Shown piece by piece: positions 1-7,855 of a DNA stretch of 64,000 nt; the stretch's first letter is position 1; every line of letters begins with the position of its first letter. The notes beneath the pieces are model-generated. The model did no database searches. It had not been told where the DNA came from and saw only the letters and a list, made by a program, of their open reading frames with translations. The stretch lies in NCBI RefSeq assembly GCF_900112845.1, contig NZ_FONG01000011.1, positions 1 to 64,000 of the forward strand, read 5' to 3'. The stretch comes from Actinacidiphila alni (lineage in GTDB: Bacteria; Actinomycetota; Actinomycetes; Streptomycetales; Streptomycetaceae). A program made the translations under genes and the position numbers.

Positions 1-109
1 CGAGCAGGGCCACCGCGACGGCGGCGGCGAGCAGGACCCGCAGCCGGCTCAGACGCCGCGACAGGCCCGGGGTATTCAGGGGACTCGGGGAGTCCGGGAC
101 GGTGACCAC
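1..109 (-). CDS. N-terminal fragment of a membrane protein, possibly a siderophore ABC permease
   Basis: Only the first 36 codons lie in the window; the gene continues off the left edge. Reading minus from a GTG at 109, the product begins with a polar stretch (VVTVPDSPSPLNTPG), then an Arg-rich segment and the start of an Ala/Val/Leu-rich transmembrane helix. A GAGAGG ribosome-binding sequence lies about 10 bases upstream. The gene is divergent from a siderophore-interacting protein and shares a region with an iron box. That context suggests a FecCD-type iron-siderophore permease, but this is inference: too little of the protein is visible to assign a family. Confidence 0.5.
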   Translation of the reverse strand, partial: MVTVPDSPSPLNTPGLSRRLSRLRVLLAAAVAVALL

Positions 110-280
110 GGTGGCGATTCCTCTCGGTGGGGGGACGGAACGCTTCAGTTCGTGGTGGGGGTTCCGACGGGACCGCTTATGGGAGCGCTCCCATTCGTAA
201 CCGTATGGAAGCGACGTCAGCCGTCCGGCGTCAAGGGGAAGCGCAGCCTTCAAGAAGTGAAGCGGCGTCAGATCGGCGTC

Positions 281-370
281 CGTACGGGCGCGCGGAGCGG
301 CCCCGTGCGGGCGCGCGGAGCGGCCCCGTGCGGGCGCGCGGAGCGGCCCCGTGCGGGCGCGCGGAGCGGC
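281..370. repeat. 23-bp tandem repeat, three full copies plus partial ends
   Basis: Three identical head-to-tail 23-base units occupy 288-310, 311-333 and 334-356. Each runs GCGCGCGGAGCGG then CCCCGTGCGG. A fourth 14-base partial copy follows (357-370), and the 7 bases before the array (281-287) match the unit end with one change. The array lies in the divergent intergenic region, upstream of the iron box. The unit length is not a multiple of three and no credible gene covers it. Exact copy identity suggests recent expansion by slippage, so copy number may vary between strains. Confidence 0.85.
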
Positions 371-392
371 GCGGCGGACTCGCGCGGGAATC

Positions 393-410
393 GGTTAGGC
401 TTACCTAACC
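393..410. promoter_or_regulatory. Iron box (DmdR/IdeR-type operator)
   Basis: The 18-base sequence GGTTAGGCTTACCTAACC is a near-perfect palindrome and matches the TTAGGTTAGGCTNACCTAA-type consensus bound by actinobacterial iron regulators of the DtxR family. It lies 73 bases before the start of the siderophore-interacting protein, in the region divergent from the gene at 1-109. It is likely to repress one or both genes when iron is plentiful. The rest of 110-483 holds the tandem repeat and no other feature I can support. Confidence 0.85.
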
Positions 411-483
411 AACAGCACGGCACGGCACCACCAGCACAGGGCCGCCGCACATCGACGGTCGATCGAGAGAGCGGAGCACGCCC

Positions 484-1344
484 ATGGCAGAGCGACCGGC
501 GGACCGGGAGCGCCGTACCCCGCGGCTGCGGCACGCCCGGGTGATCAGTTCCGAGCGCATCACCCCGCACATGATCCGGGTCGTGCTCGGCGGCGAGGGC
601 CTGGCCGGGCTTCCCGTCGGCGACCACACCGACCACTACGTCAAGCTGCTCTTCGCGCCGCCCGGGGTCAGCTATCCCGAGCCGCTGGACATCGAGGCGG
701 TCCGCCGGGACCTGCCGCGCGAGCAGTGGCCGACGACCCGTACGTACACCGTGCGGGCCTGGGACCCGGCGGGTCCGGAGATGACGATCGACTTCGTGCA
801 CCACGGCGACGAGGGACTCGCCGGACCGTGGGCGGCTGGCGTCAAGCCGGGCGACGGCATCCACTTCATGGGGCCCGGCGGCGGTTACGCGCCGGAGGCC
901 GACGCCGACTGGCATCTGCTGGCGGGCGACGAGAGCGCGCTGCCCGCCGTCGCCGCCGCGGTGGAGCAACTGCCGCCCGGCGCGCGGGCGAAGGTGTTCG
1001 TCGAGGTCGAGGGGCCGGCCGAGGAGCAGAAGCTGGTCACGGCGGGCGACGCCGAGATCGTCTGGCTGCATCGCGGTACGCGGCCGGTCGGCCAGGCGCT
1101 GGTCGAGGCGGTCACCGCGCTCGACTTCCCGCCCGGTGACGTGCAGGTCTTCGTGCACGGCGAGGCCAATTTCGTCAAGGAACTGCGCCGCCACCTGCGT
1201 CTTGACCGGAAGATCCCGCGCGAGCGGCTGTCGATCTCCGGCTACTGGCGGCTCGGCAGGAACGAGGACGGCTGGCAGGCGTCCAAGCGGGAGTGGAACG
1301 AGCAGGTGGAGCGGGAGCAGGAGACCGGCGGCGCCGACGGCTGA
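484..1344 (+). CDS. Siderophore-interacting protein, NAD(P)H/FAD ferric-siderophore reductase
   Basis: 286 residues, the usual length for the cytoplasmic SIP family (ViuB/YqjH-like), which reduces ferric siderophores and releases iron after uptake. The N-terminal FAD-binding barrel carries the diagnostic RTYTVR motif (about residue 83), followed by a Gly-rich segment (MGPGGGY). The C-terminal NAD(P)-binding half has LLAGDESALPA and FVHGEANFVKELR, both typical of SIPs. Start chosen at ATG 484; the next in-frame ATG is well inside the conserved domain. The iron box at 393-410 implies iron-dependent control. The divergent gene may encode the matching uptake permease. Confidence 0.92.
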   Translation: MAERPADRERRTPRLRHARVISSERITPHMIRVVLGGEGLAGLPVGDHTDHYVKLLFAPPGVSYPEPLDIEAVRRDLPREQWPTTRTYTVRAWDPAGPEMTIDFVHHGDEGLAGPWAAGVKPGDGIHFMGPGGGYAPEADADWHLLAGDESALPAVAAAVEQLPPGARAKVFVEVEGPAEEQKLVTAGDAEIVWLHRGTRPVGQALVEAVTALDFPPGDVQVFVHGEANFVKELRRHLRLDRKIPRERLSISGYWRLGRNEDGWQASKREWNEQVEREQETGGADG

Positions 1345-1364
1345 GGCCCCGCTGCGACACGGGA

Positions 1365-1402
1365 GGCGGGCGGCGGCAGGGAGTCCCCTGTCACCGCCCG
1401 CC
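1365..1402. terminator. Bidirectional hairpin terminator
   Basis: A 9-bp perfect outer stem (GGCGGGCGG at 1365-1373 with CCGCCCGCC at 1394-1402) encloses a second 5-bp stem (CAGGG/CCCTG). It lies between the converging ends of the SIP gene and the ABC permease gene, so it can serve both. Confidence 0.75.
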
Positions 1403-1419
1403 TTCTGTGCGGCCTTCGG

Positions 1420-2196
1420 TCAAACCGACTTCTGGTACGAGCGGAAGGTGCGCGTCGAGAGCCACACCGCGGCCAGTGCCAGGGCGAGCAGACCGCCGCC
1501 GCGGCTGAGCACATCGCCCCAGTCAGGGTCGGCGGACATCGCGGAACGGCCCGCGACCAGCGCCCAGTTGACCGGGTTGAAGTCGGCGACGTGCCGCATC
1601 CAGGACGGCATCAGGCCGGGAGCCATGAAGGCGGAGGACAGGAAGGTCAGCGGCAGCAGCAGGAAGGTGTTGATGCCGATGATGCTCTCGCGCTGCCTGA
1701 CCAGCATGCCCAGCGCGTTGGAGAAGGCGCCGAAGACCGTGCCGAGCATGATCGACGCGATGATCAGCAGCACGATGCCGCCGATCCCGCCGGGGTAGTC
1801 GGCGCCGCCGAGCTTGCCGAGCAGCACGATGATCACCGACTGGCCCGCGGTGCTGAAGCCCTGCTGCACGACATTGGCGTTCATCAGGGCCGCGCGGCTG
1901 ACCGGTGTGGTCAGGAAGCGGTTCAGCGTGCCGCGCTCGATCTCCTCCAACGTGCCCATGCCCGCCCACATGTTGGAGGACACCGCGCTCATCACGACGA
2001 CGCCCGGCACCAGATAGTCCAGGTACGATCCGCCACCGAAGCCCGGCAGTTCGACGACCTTGCGGAAGAGCGAGCCGAACAGGAAGAGCCAGATGACGGG
2101 TTGGACGAGGGTGATGACGACGAAGACCGGCTGGCGGACGATCGCCATGAGCTGACGCTGCGTCATGTACCAGGTCTGGTCGAGGGTCGTGCTCAT
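1420..2196 (-). CDS. ABC-2 type transporter permease (DrrB-like)
   Basis: 258 residues from ATG 2196. It has about six hydrophobic segments: the first follows the N-terminal MTQRQLMAIVRQP region (FVVITLVQPVIWLFLFG), and later ones include the SVIIVLLGKL and TFLSSAFMAPGLMPSW regions. The last contains the loop typical of ABC-2 (DrrB/NodJ) permeases. The start overlaps the stop of the ATPase gene by four bases (ATGA), implying translational coupling. With that ATPase it should form an exporter for a hydrophobic drug, lipid or polyketide. The substrate cannot be inferred. Confidence 0.9.
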   Translation of the reverse strand: MSTTLDQTWYMTQRQLMAIVRQPVFVVITLVQPVIWLFLFGSLFRKVVELPGFGGGSYLDYLVPGVVVMSAVSSNMWAGMGTLEEIERGTLNRFLTTPVSRAALMNANVVQQGFSTAGQSVIIVLLGKLGGADYPGGIGGIVLLIIASIMLGTVFGAFSNALGMLVRQRESIIGINTFLLLPLTFLSSAFMAPGLMPSWMRHVADFNPVNWALVAGRSAMSADPDWGDVLSRGGGLLALALAAVWLSTRTFRSYQKSV

Positions 2197-3299
2197 CGCG
2201 CGCCTCCGGAGGTGCGGGCGGGGACGTTCCCCGCGGTGTCGTCGTGCGCGCCGGCCGCGTCCGTACGGCCGGTGGGGTCGGCGGGCGCGGTTCCCCCCGT
2301 ACGGCCGGAGTTGTCCTGGTGGCCCGCGGTGTCCGCCTCGGAGAAGCGGCGGCCCGCGTACCGCAGATAGACGTCGTCCAGCGACGGGCGGGCGACGGTG
2401 ACCGAGGCGACAGCGGCGCCCTGCTGTTCCAGGGCGGTCAGCACCCGGGGTACGGCGGCAGGTCCGTCGTCGGCGCGGGCGCTGAGCCTGCGGCCGTCGA
2501 AGGTCACCTCGCGCACGGCGGCGCATTCGCCGAGCGCGGTGGCCAGCAGCCGTGCGTCCACCTCGTCGGGGGTGCGGCTCAGCTCCACATGGACGGCGTC
2601 GCCGCGCAGTTCGCCCTTCAGCCCGTCCGGGGTGCCCTCCGCGACCACCCGGCCGCGGTCGACGATCGCGATCCGTTCCGCGAGCCGATCGGCTTCCTCC
2701 AGATAATGCGTGGTGAGCAGGATCGTGAGTCCCTCGTCGCCCGCGAGCCGGGAGATCTCCTCCCACATCGCGGTGCGCGCCTCCGGGTCGAGTCCGGTGG
2801 TCGGCTCGTCGAGGAAGAGCACCTGCGGCCGGTGCATCAGGCCGAGCGCCACGTCCAGCCGGCGCTGCATACCGCCGGAGTACGTCTTCACCATCCGGCG
2901 CCCGGCGGCGGTCAGGTCGAAGCGGTCGAGCAGTTCGTCGGCCCGCTTGCCGAGCGCGGCGCCCCGCAGGCCGTAGAGCCTGCCCTGGAGCAGCAGATTC
3001 TCCCGGCCGGTGGCGACCGGGTCGGCGCCGGACTTCTGTGCGACGACGCCGATGGCGCGGCGCACCCGGTCCGGGTGGCGCAGCGCGTCGTGCCCGGCGA
3101 CGACGGCGGCGCCGGAGTCCGGGCGGGCCAGTGTGGTGAGGATCTTGACGGTGGTGGACTTGCCCGCGCCATTGGGTCCGAGCAGTCCGAAGACGGTGCC
3201 GGCCTCGACGGTGACGGCCATGCCGTCCAGGGCCCGTACCCCGCCGGGATAGGTCTTGATCAGGTCGTGCGCCACGACAGCGGGCGCGTGAGCGGTCAT
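2193..3299 (-). CDS. ABC transporter ATP-binding protein (DrrA family)
   Basis: 368 residues. Walker A is GLLGPNGAGKSTTVK (about residues 38-52), the signature is SGGMQRRLDVALGL and Walker B is VLFLDEPTTGLDPE, all matching the daunorubicin-resistance DrrA subfamily. The ABC fold is followed by a DUF4162-like C-terminal domain. After that comes an unusual tail of about 45 residues rich in Gly, Asp, Thr and Ala with no hydrophobic core, probably disordered. It is the first gene of a two-gene operon with the permease (4-base overlap). Confidence 0.93.
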   Translation of the reverse strand: MTAHAPAVVAHDLIKTYPGGVRALDGMAVTVEAGTVFGLLGPNGAGKSTTVKILTTLARPDSGAAVVAGHDALRHPDRVRRAIGVVAQKSGADPVATGRENLLLQGRLYGLRGAALGKRADELLDRFDLTAAGRRMVKTYSGGMQRRLDVALGLMHRPQVLFLDEPTTGLDPEARTAMWEEISRLAGDEGLTILLTTHYLEEADRLAERIAIVDRGRVVAEGTPDGLKGELRGDAVHVELSRTPDEVDARLLATALGECAAVREVTFDGRRLSARADDGPAAVPRVLTALEQQGAAVASVTVARPSLDDVYLRYAGRRFSEADTAGHQDNSGRTGGTAPADPTGRTDAAGAHDDTAGNVPARTSGGAR

Positions 3300-3472
3300 G
3301 ATGTCGGTCCTCCGCGTACAGGTGGGCGCCGCCGGGCGGCCGGGGCCCGCGCTGCTGCGGGGGCCGGCCGACGGACGGCGTTTCGGTGACGCGGGAGGGA
3401 GCCGGGTTATCGTGGGTGTGCCGCACCTCGGACCCGGCCCGCTTCCCGCGGGTGTCCGTTCGATGGTTCGTT

Positions 3473-3508
3473 CTCCGGCGTCCGCTGTTGCCGCAGCGGG
3501 CGCCGGAG
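3473..3508. terminator. Strong hairpin downstream of padR
   Basis: A 15-bp stem with one wobble pair (3473-3487 with 3494-3508) and a 6-base loop. A second hairpin at 3517-3539 (TCCGGACC/GGTCCGGA) lies between it and the PadR stop, so transcripts from padR meet two tandem hairpins. The rest of 3300-3557 is leader and promoter space for the DrrA-like gene; no ORF is credible there. Confidence 0.65.
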
Positions 3509-3557
3509 TCTTGCGTTCCGGACCTGTTGCGGGTCCGGATTCCTCACGGTGCTTCGG

Positions 3558-4256
3558 TCAGTCGGTGTTCCCCTTCAGCCGCTCCAGCAGATCGCTCGCG
3601 GTGCCGGAGTCGCGCAGTTCGTCCTCCAGCACGGCCCACTGCTCCGGCACCCGGCCGGTCTCGTGCCACTCGCGCCATTCGGCGGCCCCGGAGACCGTCC
3701 CCTCGTCCAGTTCCTTGAGCAGCGACCGCACCCAGGTGACCTCGGCCTCCCGCATATGGGCCTGGAATTCGGTCTCCAGCACGAAGATCCGCGGCAGTTC
3801 GCCGTCCAGCATGGTCAGCACGCCGCGCAGCGCGGCGGCCTGCACTTCCTGCGCGCGGGCCCGCTCGGCGAGCAACTCCGCCGCCTCGTCCGGGTGCAGC
3901 GCCATGAGCAGCGACAGCGCGGACTCGAAGGCCGGGTACTCGCGGGACGGCACGGCCACCATGTCGGCGAGCCAGTCGTGCATCTCGGTGCGGCCCTCGT
4001 CGGTGAGCCCGTAGAGGGTGCGCTCGGGCCGGTTGCCCTCGCGCTGGACCCCGACGGCCGTCACGAAGCCGTGCTTCTCCAGATTCTGCACGACCGTGTA
4101 GAGCGACCCGTAGTTGATCTTGATGCTGTGTTCCTTGCCGCGCTGCCGCATCAGCCGGGCGATCTCGTACGGGTGCATCGGGCGTTCGTTGAGGAACACC
4201 ATGACCGCCAGGGCCAGGGGGTTGGAGAGTTTGCGTCGCTTGGCCGTCGGACCCAC
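3558..4256 (-). CDS. PadR-family transcriptional regulator
   Basis: About 229-232 residues. The N-terminal winged-helix PadR domain is clear (KRRKLSNPLALAVMVFL, then HPYEIARLMRQRG and YGSLYTVVQNLEKHGFV). The C-terminal helical dimerisation domain fits the Vir/AphA-like subclass. The start is uncertain. GTG 4256 is the nearest canonical codon, but it overlaps the GGAGG ribosome-binding core. An ACG at 4247 lies 8 bases after that core and gives the expected family N-terminus (x-AKRRKLS). An upstream ATG at 4343 would lie on the operator. The gene is divergent from a MacB-like ABC system that it probably represses through the inverted repeat at 4315-4342. Confidence 0.9.
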   Translation of the reverse strand: MGPTAKRRKLSNPLALAVMVFLNERPMHPYEIARLMRQRGKEHSIKINYGSLYTVVQNLEKHGFVTAVGVQREGNRPERTLYGLTDEGRTEMHDWLADMVAVPSREYPAFESALSLLMALHPDEAAELLAERARAQEVQAAALRGVLTMLDGELPRIFVLETEFQAHMREAEVTWVRSLLKELDEGTVSGAAEWREWHETGRVPEQWAVLEDELRDSGTASDLLERLKGNTD

Positions 4257-4314
4257 CTCCCTTCGCTTGCCGCTTATCGCTCGTCGCCGTATATCCGTGG
4301 CCGAGCATATCGCG

Positions 4315-4342
4315 TGTATCGCGTCGGGACAACCGCGATACA
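4315..4342. promoter_or_regulatory. Probable PadR operator (perfect 9-bp inverted repeat)
   Basis: TGTATCGCG (4315-4323) and its exact complement CGCGATACA (4334-4342) are separated by 10 bases. A related half-site, ATATCGCG, directly precedes the left arm. AT-rich half-sites are conspicuous in this GC-rich background. The repeat lies between divergent padR and the ABC ATPase gene, as expected for autoregulation and repression of the exporter. Confidence 0.7.
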
Positions 4343-4524
4343 TCGTGAATTTGACGGCCGCGCGCACGATACCTCCGAAGGCCCTCCGGCGCCGGAAAGC
4401 GCACCGCCGGGGTGGGGTTTTCTGTACCCCGGAATCCGGATACTGCCTGCATGTCGCGGCCCTTCCGCGATCCGTAGCGTCGTCGGTGTCGGAAGAACAG
4501 CCGGTACGGCGGAAGGACAAGGCG

Positions 4525-5388
4525 ATGGACAGCATCACGAGGGGCGGCGCCGCGGAGGCGCTGAGGCTGTCGGACGTGGTGAAGGTGTACGGGGCCGCGG
4601 GCGAGGGCGAAGGAGCGGGCGCGGGCCGCCCGGTGACGGCGCTCGACGGCGTCTCGCTGGCGCTGGCCGCCGGCACCTTCACCTCGGTGATGGGGCCGTC
4701 CGGCTCCGGCAAGAGCACCCTGCTGCAATGCGCGGCGGGCCTGGACCGGCCGACGTCGGGCCGGGTGCTGGTCGGCGGCACCGAACTGCCGGGCGGCGGC
4801 GAGTCGGAGCTGACCCGCTTCCGGCGCTCGCGGATCGGCTTCGTCTTCCAGCACTACAACCTGGTGCCGTATCTGACGGTGCGGCAGAACGTGCTGCTGC
4901 CGCAGACGCTGGCCGGGCGGCGCCGCCGCAGGGCCGGGGCCGAGGCCGTCGCGGTGCTCGAACGGCTGGGCATTGCCGAGCTGGCCGACCGCCGGCCGGC
5001 CGAACTGTCCGGCGGGCAGCAGCAGCGGGTGGCGATCGCCCGGGCGCTGGCCACCCGGCCCGCGGTGCTCTTCGCCGACGAGCCCACCGGCGCGCTCGAC
5101 ACCAGCAGCGGCCGGCAGGTGCTCAAGCTGCTGCGGGAGAGCGCCGACGCCTTCGGCCAGACCGTCGTCATGGTCACCCACGACCCGGTGGCCGCGGCCT
5201 ACGCGGACACCGTCCTCTTCCTCGCGGACGGCCGCCTGGTGGATGAGCTGAGCTCCCCCGAGGCGACCGAGGTCGCCCGCCGGATGGCCGCTCTCGACTC
5301 CCGCGTGACCGCCGCGGGCGCCGCGCCGGCAGGACCCGGCACCCCCGTGACCGCCGCCGCCCGCGCCTTCCGGACGGAGGTCGCGTGA
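4525..5388 (+). CDS. ABC transporter ATP-binding protein (MacB/LolD type)
   Basis: 287 residues from ATG 4525, preceded by GGAAGG. Walker A is MGPSGSGKSTLLQ, the Q-loop region FVFQHYNLVPYLTVRQN, the signature LSGGQQQRVAIARAL and Walker B VLFADEPTGALD. This is the classic MacB/LolD/SalX set, which works with FtsX-type permeases. A Gly/Ala-rich insertion (GEGEGAGAG) precedes the ABC core and a roughly 50-residue Ala-rich tail follows it. The stop overlaps the permease start (TGATG), so the two are coupled. Likely function is export of a peptide or antibiotic, or envelope-stress response. Confidence 0.93.
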   Translation: MDSITRGGAAEALRLSDVVKVYGAAGEGEGAGAGRPVTALDGVSLALAAGTFTSVMGPSGSGKSTLLQCAAGLDRPTSGRVLVGGTELPGGGESELTRFRRSRIGFVFQHYNLVPYLTVRQNVLLPQTLAGRRRRRAGAEAVAVLERLGIAELADRRPAELSGGQQQRVAIARALATRPAVLFADEPTGALDTSSGRQVLKLLRESADAFGQTVVMVTHDPVAAAYADTVLFLADGRLVDELSSPEATEVARRMAALDSRVTAAGAAPAGPGTPVTAAARAFRTEVA

Positions 5389-6746
5389 TGGCCACCGGAC
5401 TCGCCCGCGCCTCGGTCGCGCACCGCCGCGGCAGCTTCGTCGCCGCCTTCCTCGCCGTGTTCCTCGGCGCGGTCATCCTGATGTCCTTCGCCTCGCTGCT
5501 GGACACCGCGGGCGGCGACGGGGTCGGCAAGACCGATCGGAACACGCTCACCATCATGGCCTCGGTCGTCGGCGGCTGGGGGGTACTCGTGGTCGCCTCC
5601 GCGGTGGCCACCACCCTCGCGGTCGCGGCCAGGCAACGCGCAGGCGAACTGGCGCTGCTGCGCTCGCTGGGCGCCACCCCCGGCCAGAGCGTACGGCTGG
5701 TGGTCGGCGAGACGGCCCTGGTCGCACTGGCCGGTGTGGTGCTCGCGCTGCCCTTCGGCTACGGCGGCGGCTGGACCCTGCTGCGTCTGCTCCAGAACAG
5801 CGGCCAGGTGCGGGACGGGGTGGACTTCGCCTTCGGCGCCTCGGCGCTGGCCGTCGGCGCGGGCGGCACCCTGCTGGCCGCTCTGGCCGCGTCCTTCGGC
5901 ACCGCCCGGCGCGCCGCCCGCAGGCGGGCCGTCGAGGCGCACCGGCAGGCGTCGGCGGGCGGGCGGCACACCAGCCGCTTCCGGCTGATCGCCGGGCTGG
6001 TGCTGGTGGTGGCGGGCGCGAGCTGCGCGGTCGTCACGGCCACCTCCCTGGACGGCTCGAAGATCGACTCGCAGTCGGTCGCCGGCGAGGGCGCGATCCT
6101 CACCGGCATCGGCTTCGCCCTGCTCGCCCCGGTGCTGGTGCGGGCGGTCACCGCCGCCGCGGCTCCGCTGCTCGGCCTGCTCGGATCGCCCGGCACGCTC
6201 GGTGTGCTGGCCGTACGGCAGCGCTTCCAGCGGGCGGCCACCGCGGTGATGCCGATCGTGCTGTGCACGGCGATCTCCACGGGCACGCTGACCATGCAGG
6301 CGGTGTGGAATTCCGCCCACCCGCAACTGTCCGCCGACGACAAGGGCACCGCGATACTCAACTACGTGGTGGTCGGCATGCTCGCGGTCTTCGCCGCGGT
6401 GATGCTGGTGAATCTGGTGGTGGCCGAGACCACCGCGCGGCGCGCCGAGTTCGCGCAGCTGCGGCTGGCCGGCGCGACACCCCGGCAGGTGCTGCGGCAG
6501 GTGACCGCGGAGACCGCGCTGATGCTGGTGACCGGGCTGCTGTTCGGCACCCTGGCGGCGGTGGCCTCCGCCGTGCCCTACAGTCTGGCCGTGACCGGTG
6601 ACGCCCTGCCCAGTTCCGCCGTCGGCATCCACGCGGCCGTGGTCGCCGGGGTGGCGGTGCTCGCCCTCGGCGCCGCGCTGGCCGCCGCCCGGCGCACCGG
6701 GCGCACCCCCATGACCACGGCGCTGCGCCCGGCGGTGGCGGCGTGA
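5388..6746 (+). CDS. FtsX-like ABC permease
   Basis: 452 residues from ATG 5388 (GGAGG 7 bases upstream; a GTG at 5385 is also in frame). Two FtsX repeats are visible. Each has three transmembrane helices around the motif that includes RQRAGELALLRSLGATPGQ in the first half and RRAEFAQLRLAGATPRQ in the second. It partners the preceding ATPase; the pattern is that of Streptomyces bacitracin/antimicrobial-peptide-type exporters. Its stop overlaps the kinase start (GTGA), joining transporter and two-component system in one operon. Confidence 0.92.
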   Translation: MATGLARASVAHRRGSFVAAFLAVFLGAVILMSFASLLDTAGGDGVGKTDRNTLTIMASVVGGWGVLVVASAVATTLAVAARQRAGELALLRSLGATPGQSVRLVVGETALVALAGVVLALPFGYGGGWTLLRLLQNSGQVRDGVDFAFGASALAVGAGGTLLAALAASFGTARRAARRRAVEAHRQASAGGRHTSRFRLIAGLVLVVAGASCAVVTATSLDGSKIDSQSVAGEGAILTGIGFALLAPVLVRAVTAAAAPLLGLLGSPGTLGVLAVRQRFQRAATAVMPIVLCTAISTGTLTMQAVWNSAHPQLSADDKGTAILNYVVVGMLAVFAAVMLVNLVVAETTARRAEFAQLRLAGATPRQVLRQVTAETALMLVTGLLFGTLAAVASAVPYSLAVTGDALPSSAVGIHAAVVAGVAVLALGAALAAARRTGRTPMTTALRPAVAA

Positions 6747-7855
6747 CCGCCGGTCAGCACCCCTCCCGACCGGGCCCGCGGCTGCGCGGGCCCGGTCGGG
6801 GCGCGTGGCCGCGCGGGTCGGGCTGGGGTGTGTGGCTGGTCCGGCAGGCGGCGCTCTCGGTGGTCGTCGCGGTGGCGGTGACGCTGGTGTGGGCGCAGGC
6901 GCGCCCGCAGTACTTCTGGCCGCGCTGGGTGTGGTTCGGCCTCGGCGTCAATCTGGCCGTGCAGTACGGCGTCCGGTGGGCGGTGCGCAAGCCGCGCGGC
7001 CGGCGCGGGTTCGCCCTCCAACTGGCGCTGAGCGCGGTGTACGTGGCGATCGACGTGGTGTCCTGGGCGCTGAGCGGCGGCGGCTTCTTCTGGCCGGTGT
7101 TCTCCACCCCGGTGGTGGCGGTGGCGCTGCTGGCGCACGCCTGGTGGCTGCAGCGCAGGCCGCCGGCCCGCGAGCGGGAGCTGGCCGAACGGGTGGCGGC
7201 GCTGCGCCGCACCCGCAGCGGCGTCCTGGACGTACAGGCCGCCGAGCTGAAGCGGATCGAACGGGACCTGCACGACGGGGCGCAGGCCCGGATGGTGTCG
7301 CTGGCGATGAATCTGGGCCTCGCGGAGCACTTGTTGAGCAGCAAGCCGGAGGCGGTCGCGCCGCTGCTCGCCGAGGCGCGGGCCACCACGCTGACCGCGC
7401 TGGAGGAGCTGCGGACGGTCATGGAGGGCATCCAGCCGCCGGTGCTGGCCGACCGCGGTCTGGTCGGCGCGGTGGAGGCGGTCGCCCTCGACCTGGCCCT
7501 GCCGGTACGTGTCGAGGCGGAGGTGCCGGGCAGGCTGGAGGCGCCGGTGGAGTCCGCAGTGTACTTCGCGTCCGCCGAGTGCCTGGCCAATGTGATCAAG
7601 CACAGCGGTGCCACCAGGGCGTGGGTCCACCTCGCGCACCGCGCCGGTACGCTGACGGTCGTCGTCGGCGACGACGGTTCCGGTGGCGCGCAGCTCGGCG
7701 CCGGCACCGGACTGACCGGGGTGGCCCGCAGGCTCGAGGTCTTCGACGGCACCTTGACTGTGGACAGCCCGCCCGGGGGCCCGACCCGGGTCACGATGGA
7801 GGTACCGTGCGCGTTGTCATCGCCGAAGACCTCGCCCTCCTCAGGGACGGCCTGA
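6743..7855 (+). CDS. Two-component sensor histidine kinase (HisKA_3, DesK/LiaS-like)
   Basis: 370 residues from GTG 6743. The N-terminal region has about four membrane helices with very short loops and no large extracellular sensor domain. A short coiled segment leads to the HisKA_3 phosphoacceptor ERDLHDGAQARMVSL with His at about residue 177. The HATPase domain has the N-box SAECLANVIKHSGA and the G-box DDGSGGAQLGAGTGL. The lack of a sensor domain suggests that the cognate ABC system or the membrane itself is sensed. The 3' end overlaps the response regulator start by 49 bases. Confidence 0.93.
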   Translation: MTAGQHPSRPGPRLRGPGRGAWPRGSGWGVWLVRQAALSVVVAVAVTLVWAQARPQYFWPRWVWFGLGVNLAVQYGVRWAVRKPRGRRGFALQLALSAVYVAIDVVSWALSGGGFFWPVFSTPVVAVALLAHAWWLQRRPPARERELAERVAALRRTRSGVLDVQAAELKRIERDLHDGAQARMVSLAMNLGLAEHLLSSKPEAVAPLLAEARATTLTALEELRTVMEGIQPPVLADRGLVGAVEAVALDLALPVRVEAEVPGRLEAPVESAVYFASAECLANVIKHSGATRAWVHLAHRAGTLTVVVGDDGSGGAQLGAGTGLTGVARRLEVFDGTLTVDSPPGGPTRVTMEVPCALSSPKTSPSSGTA

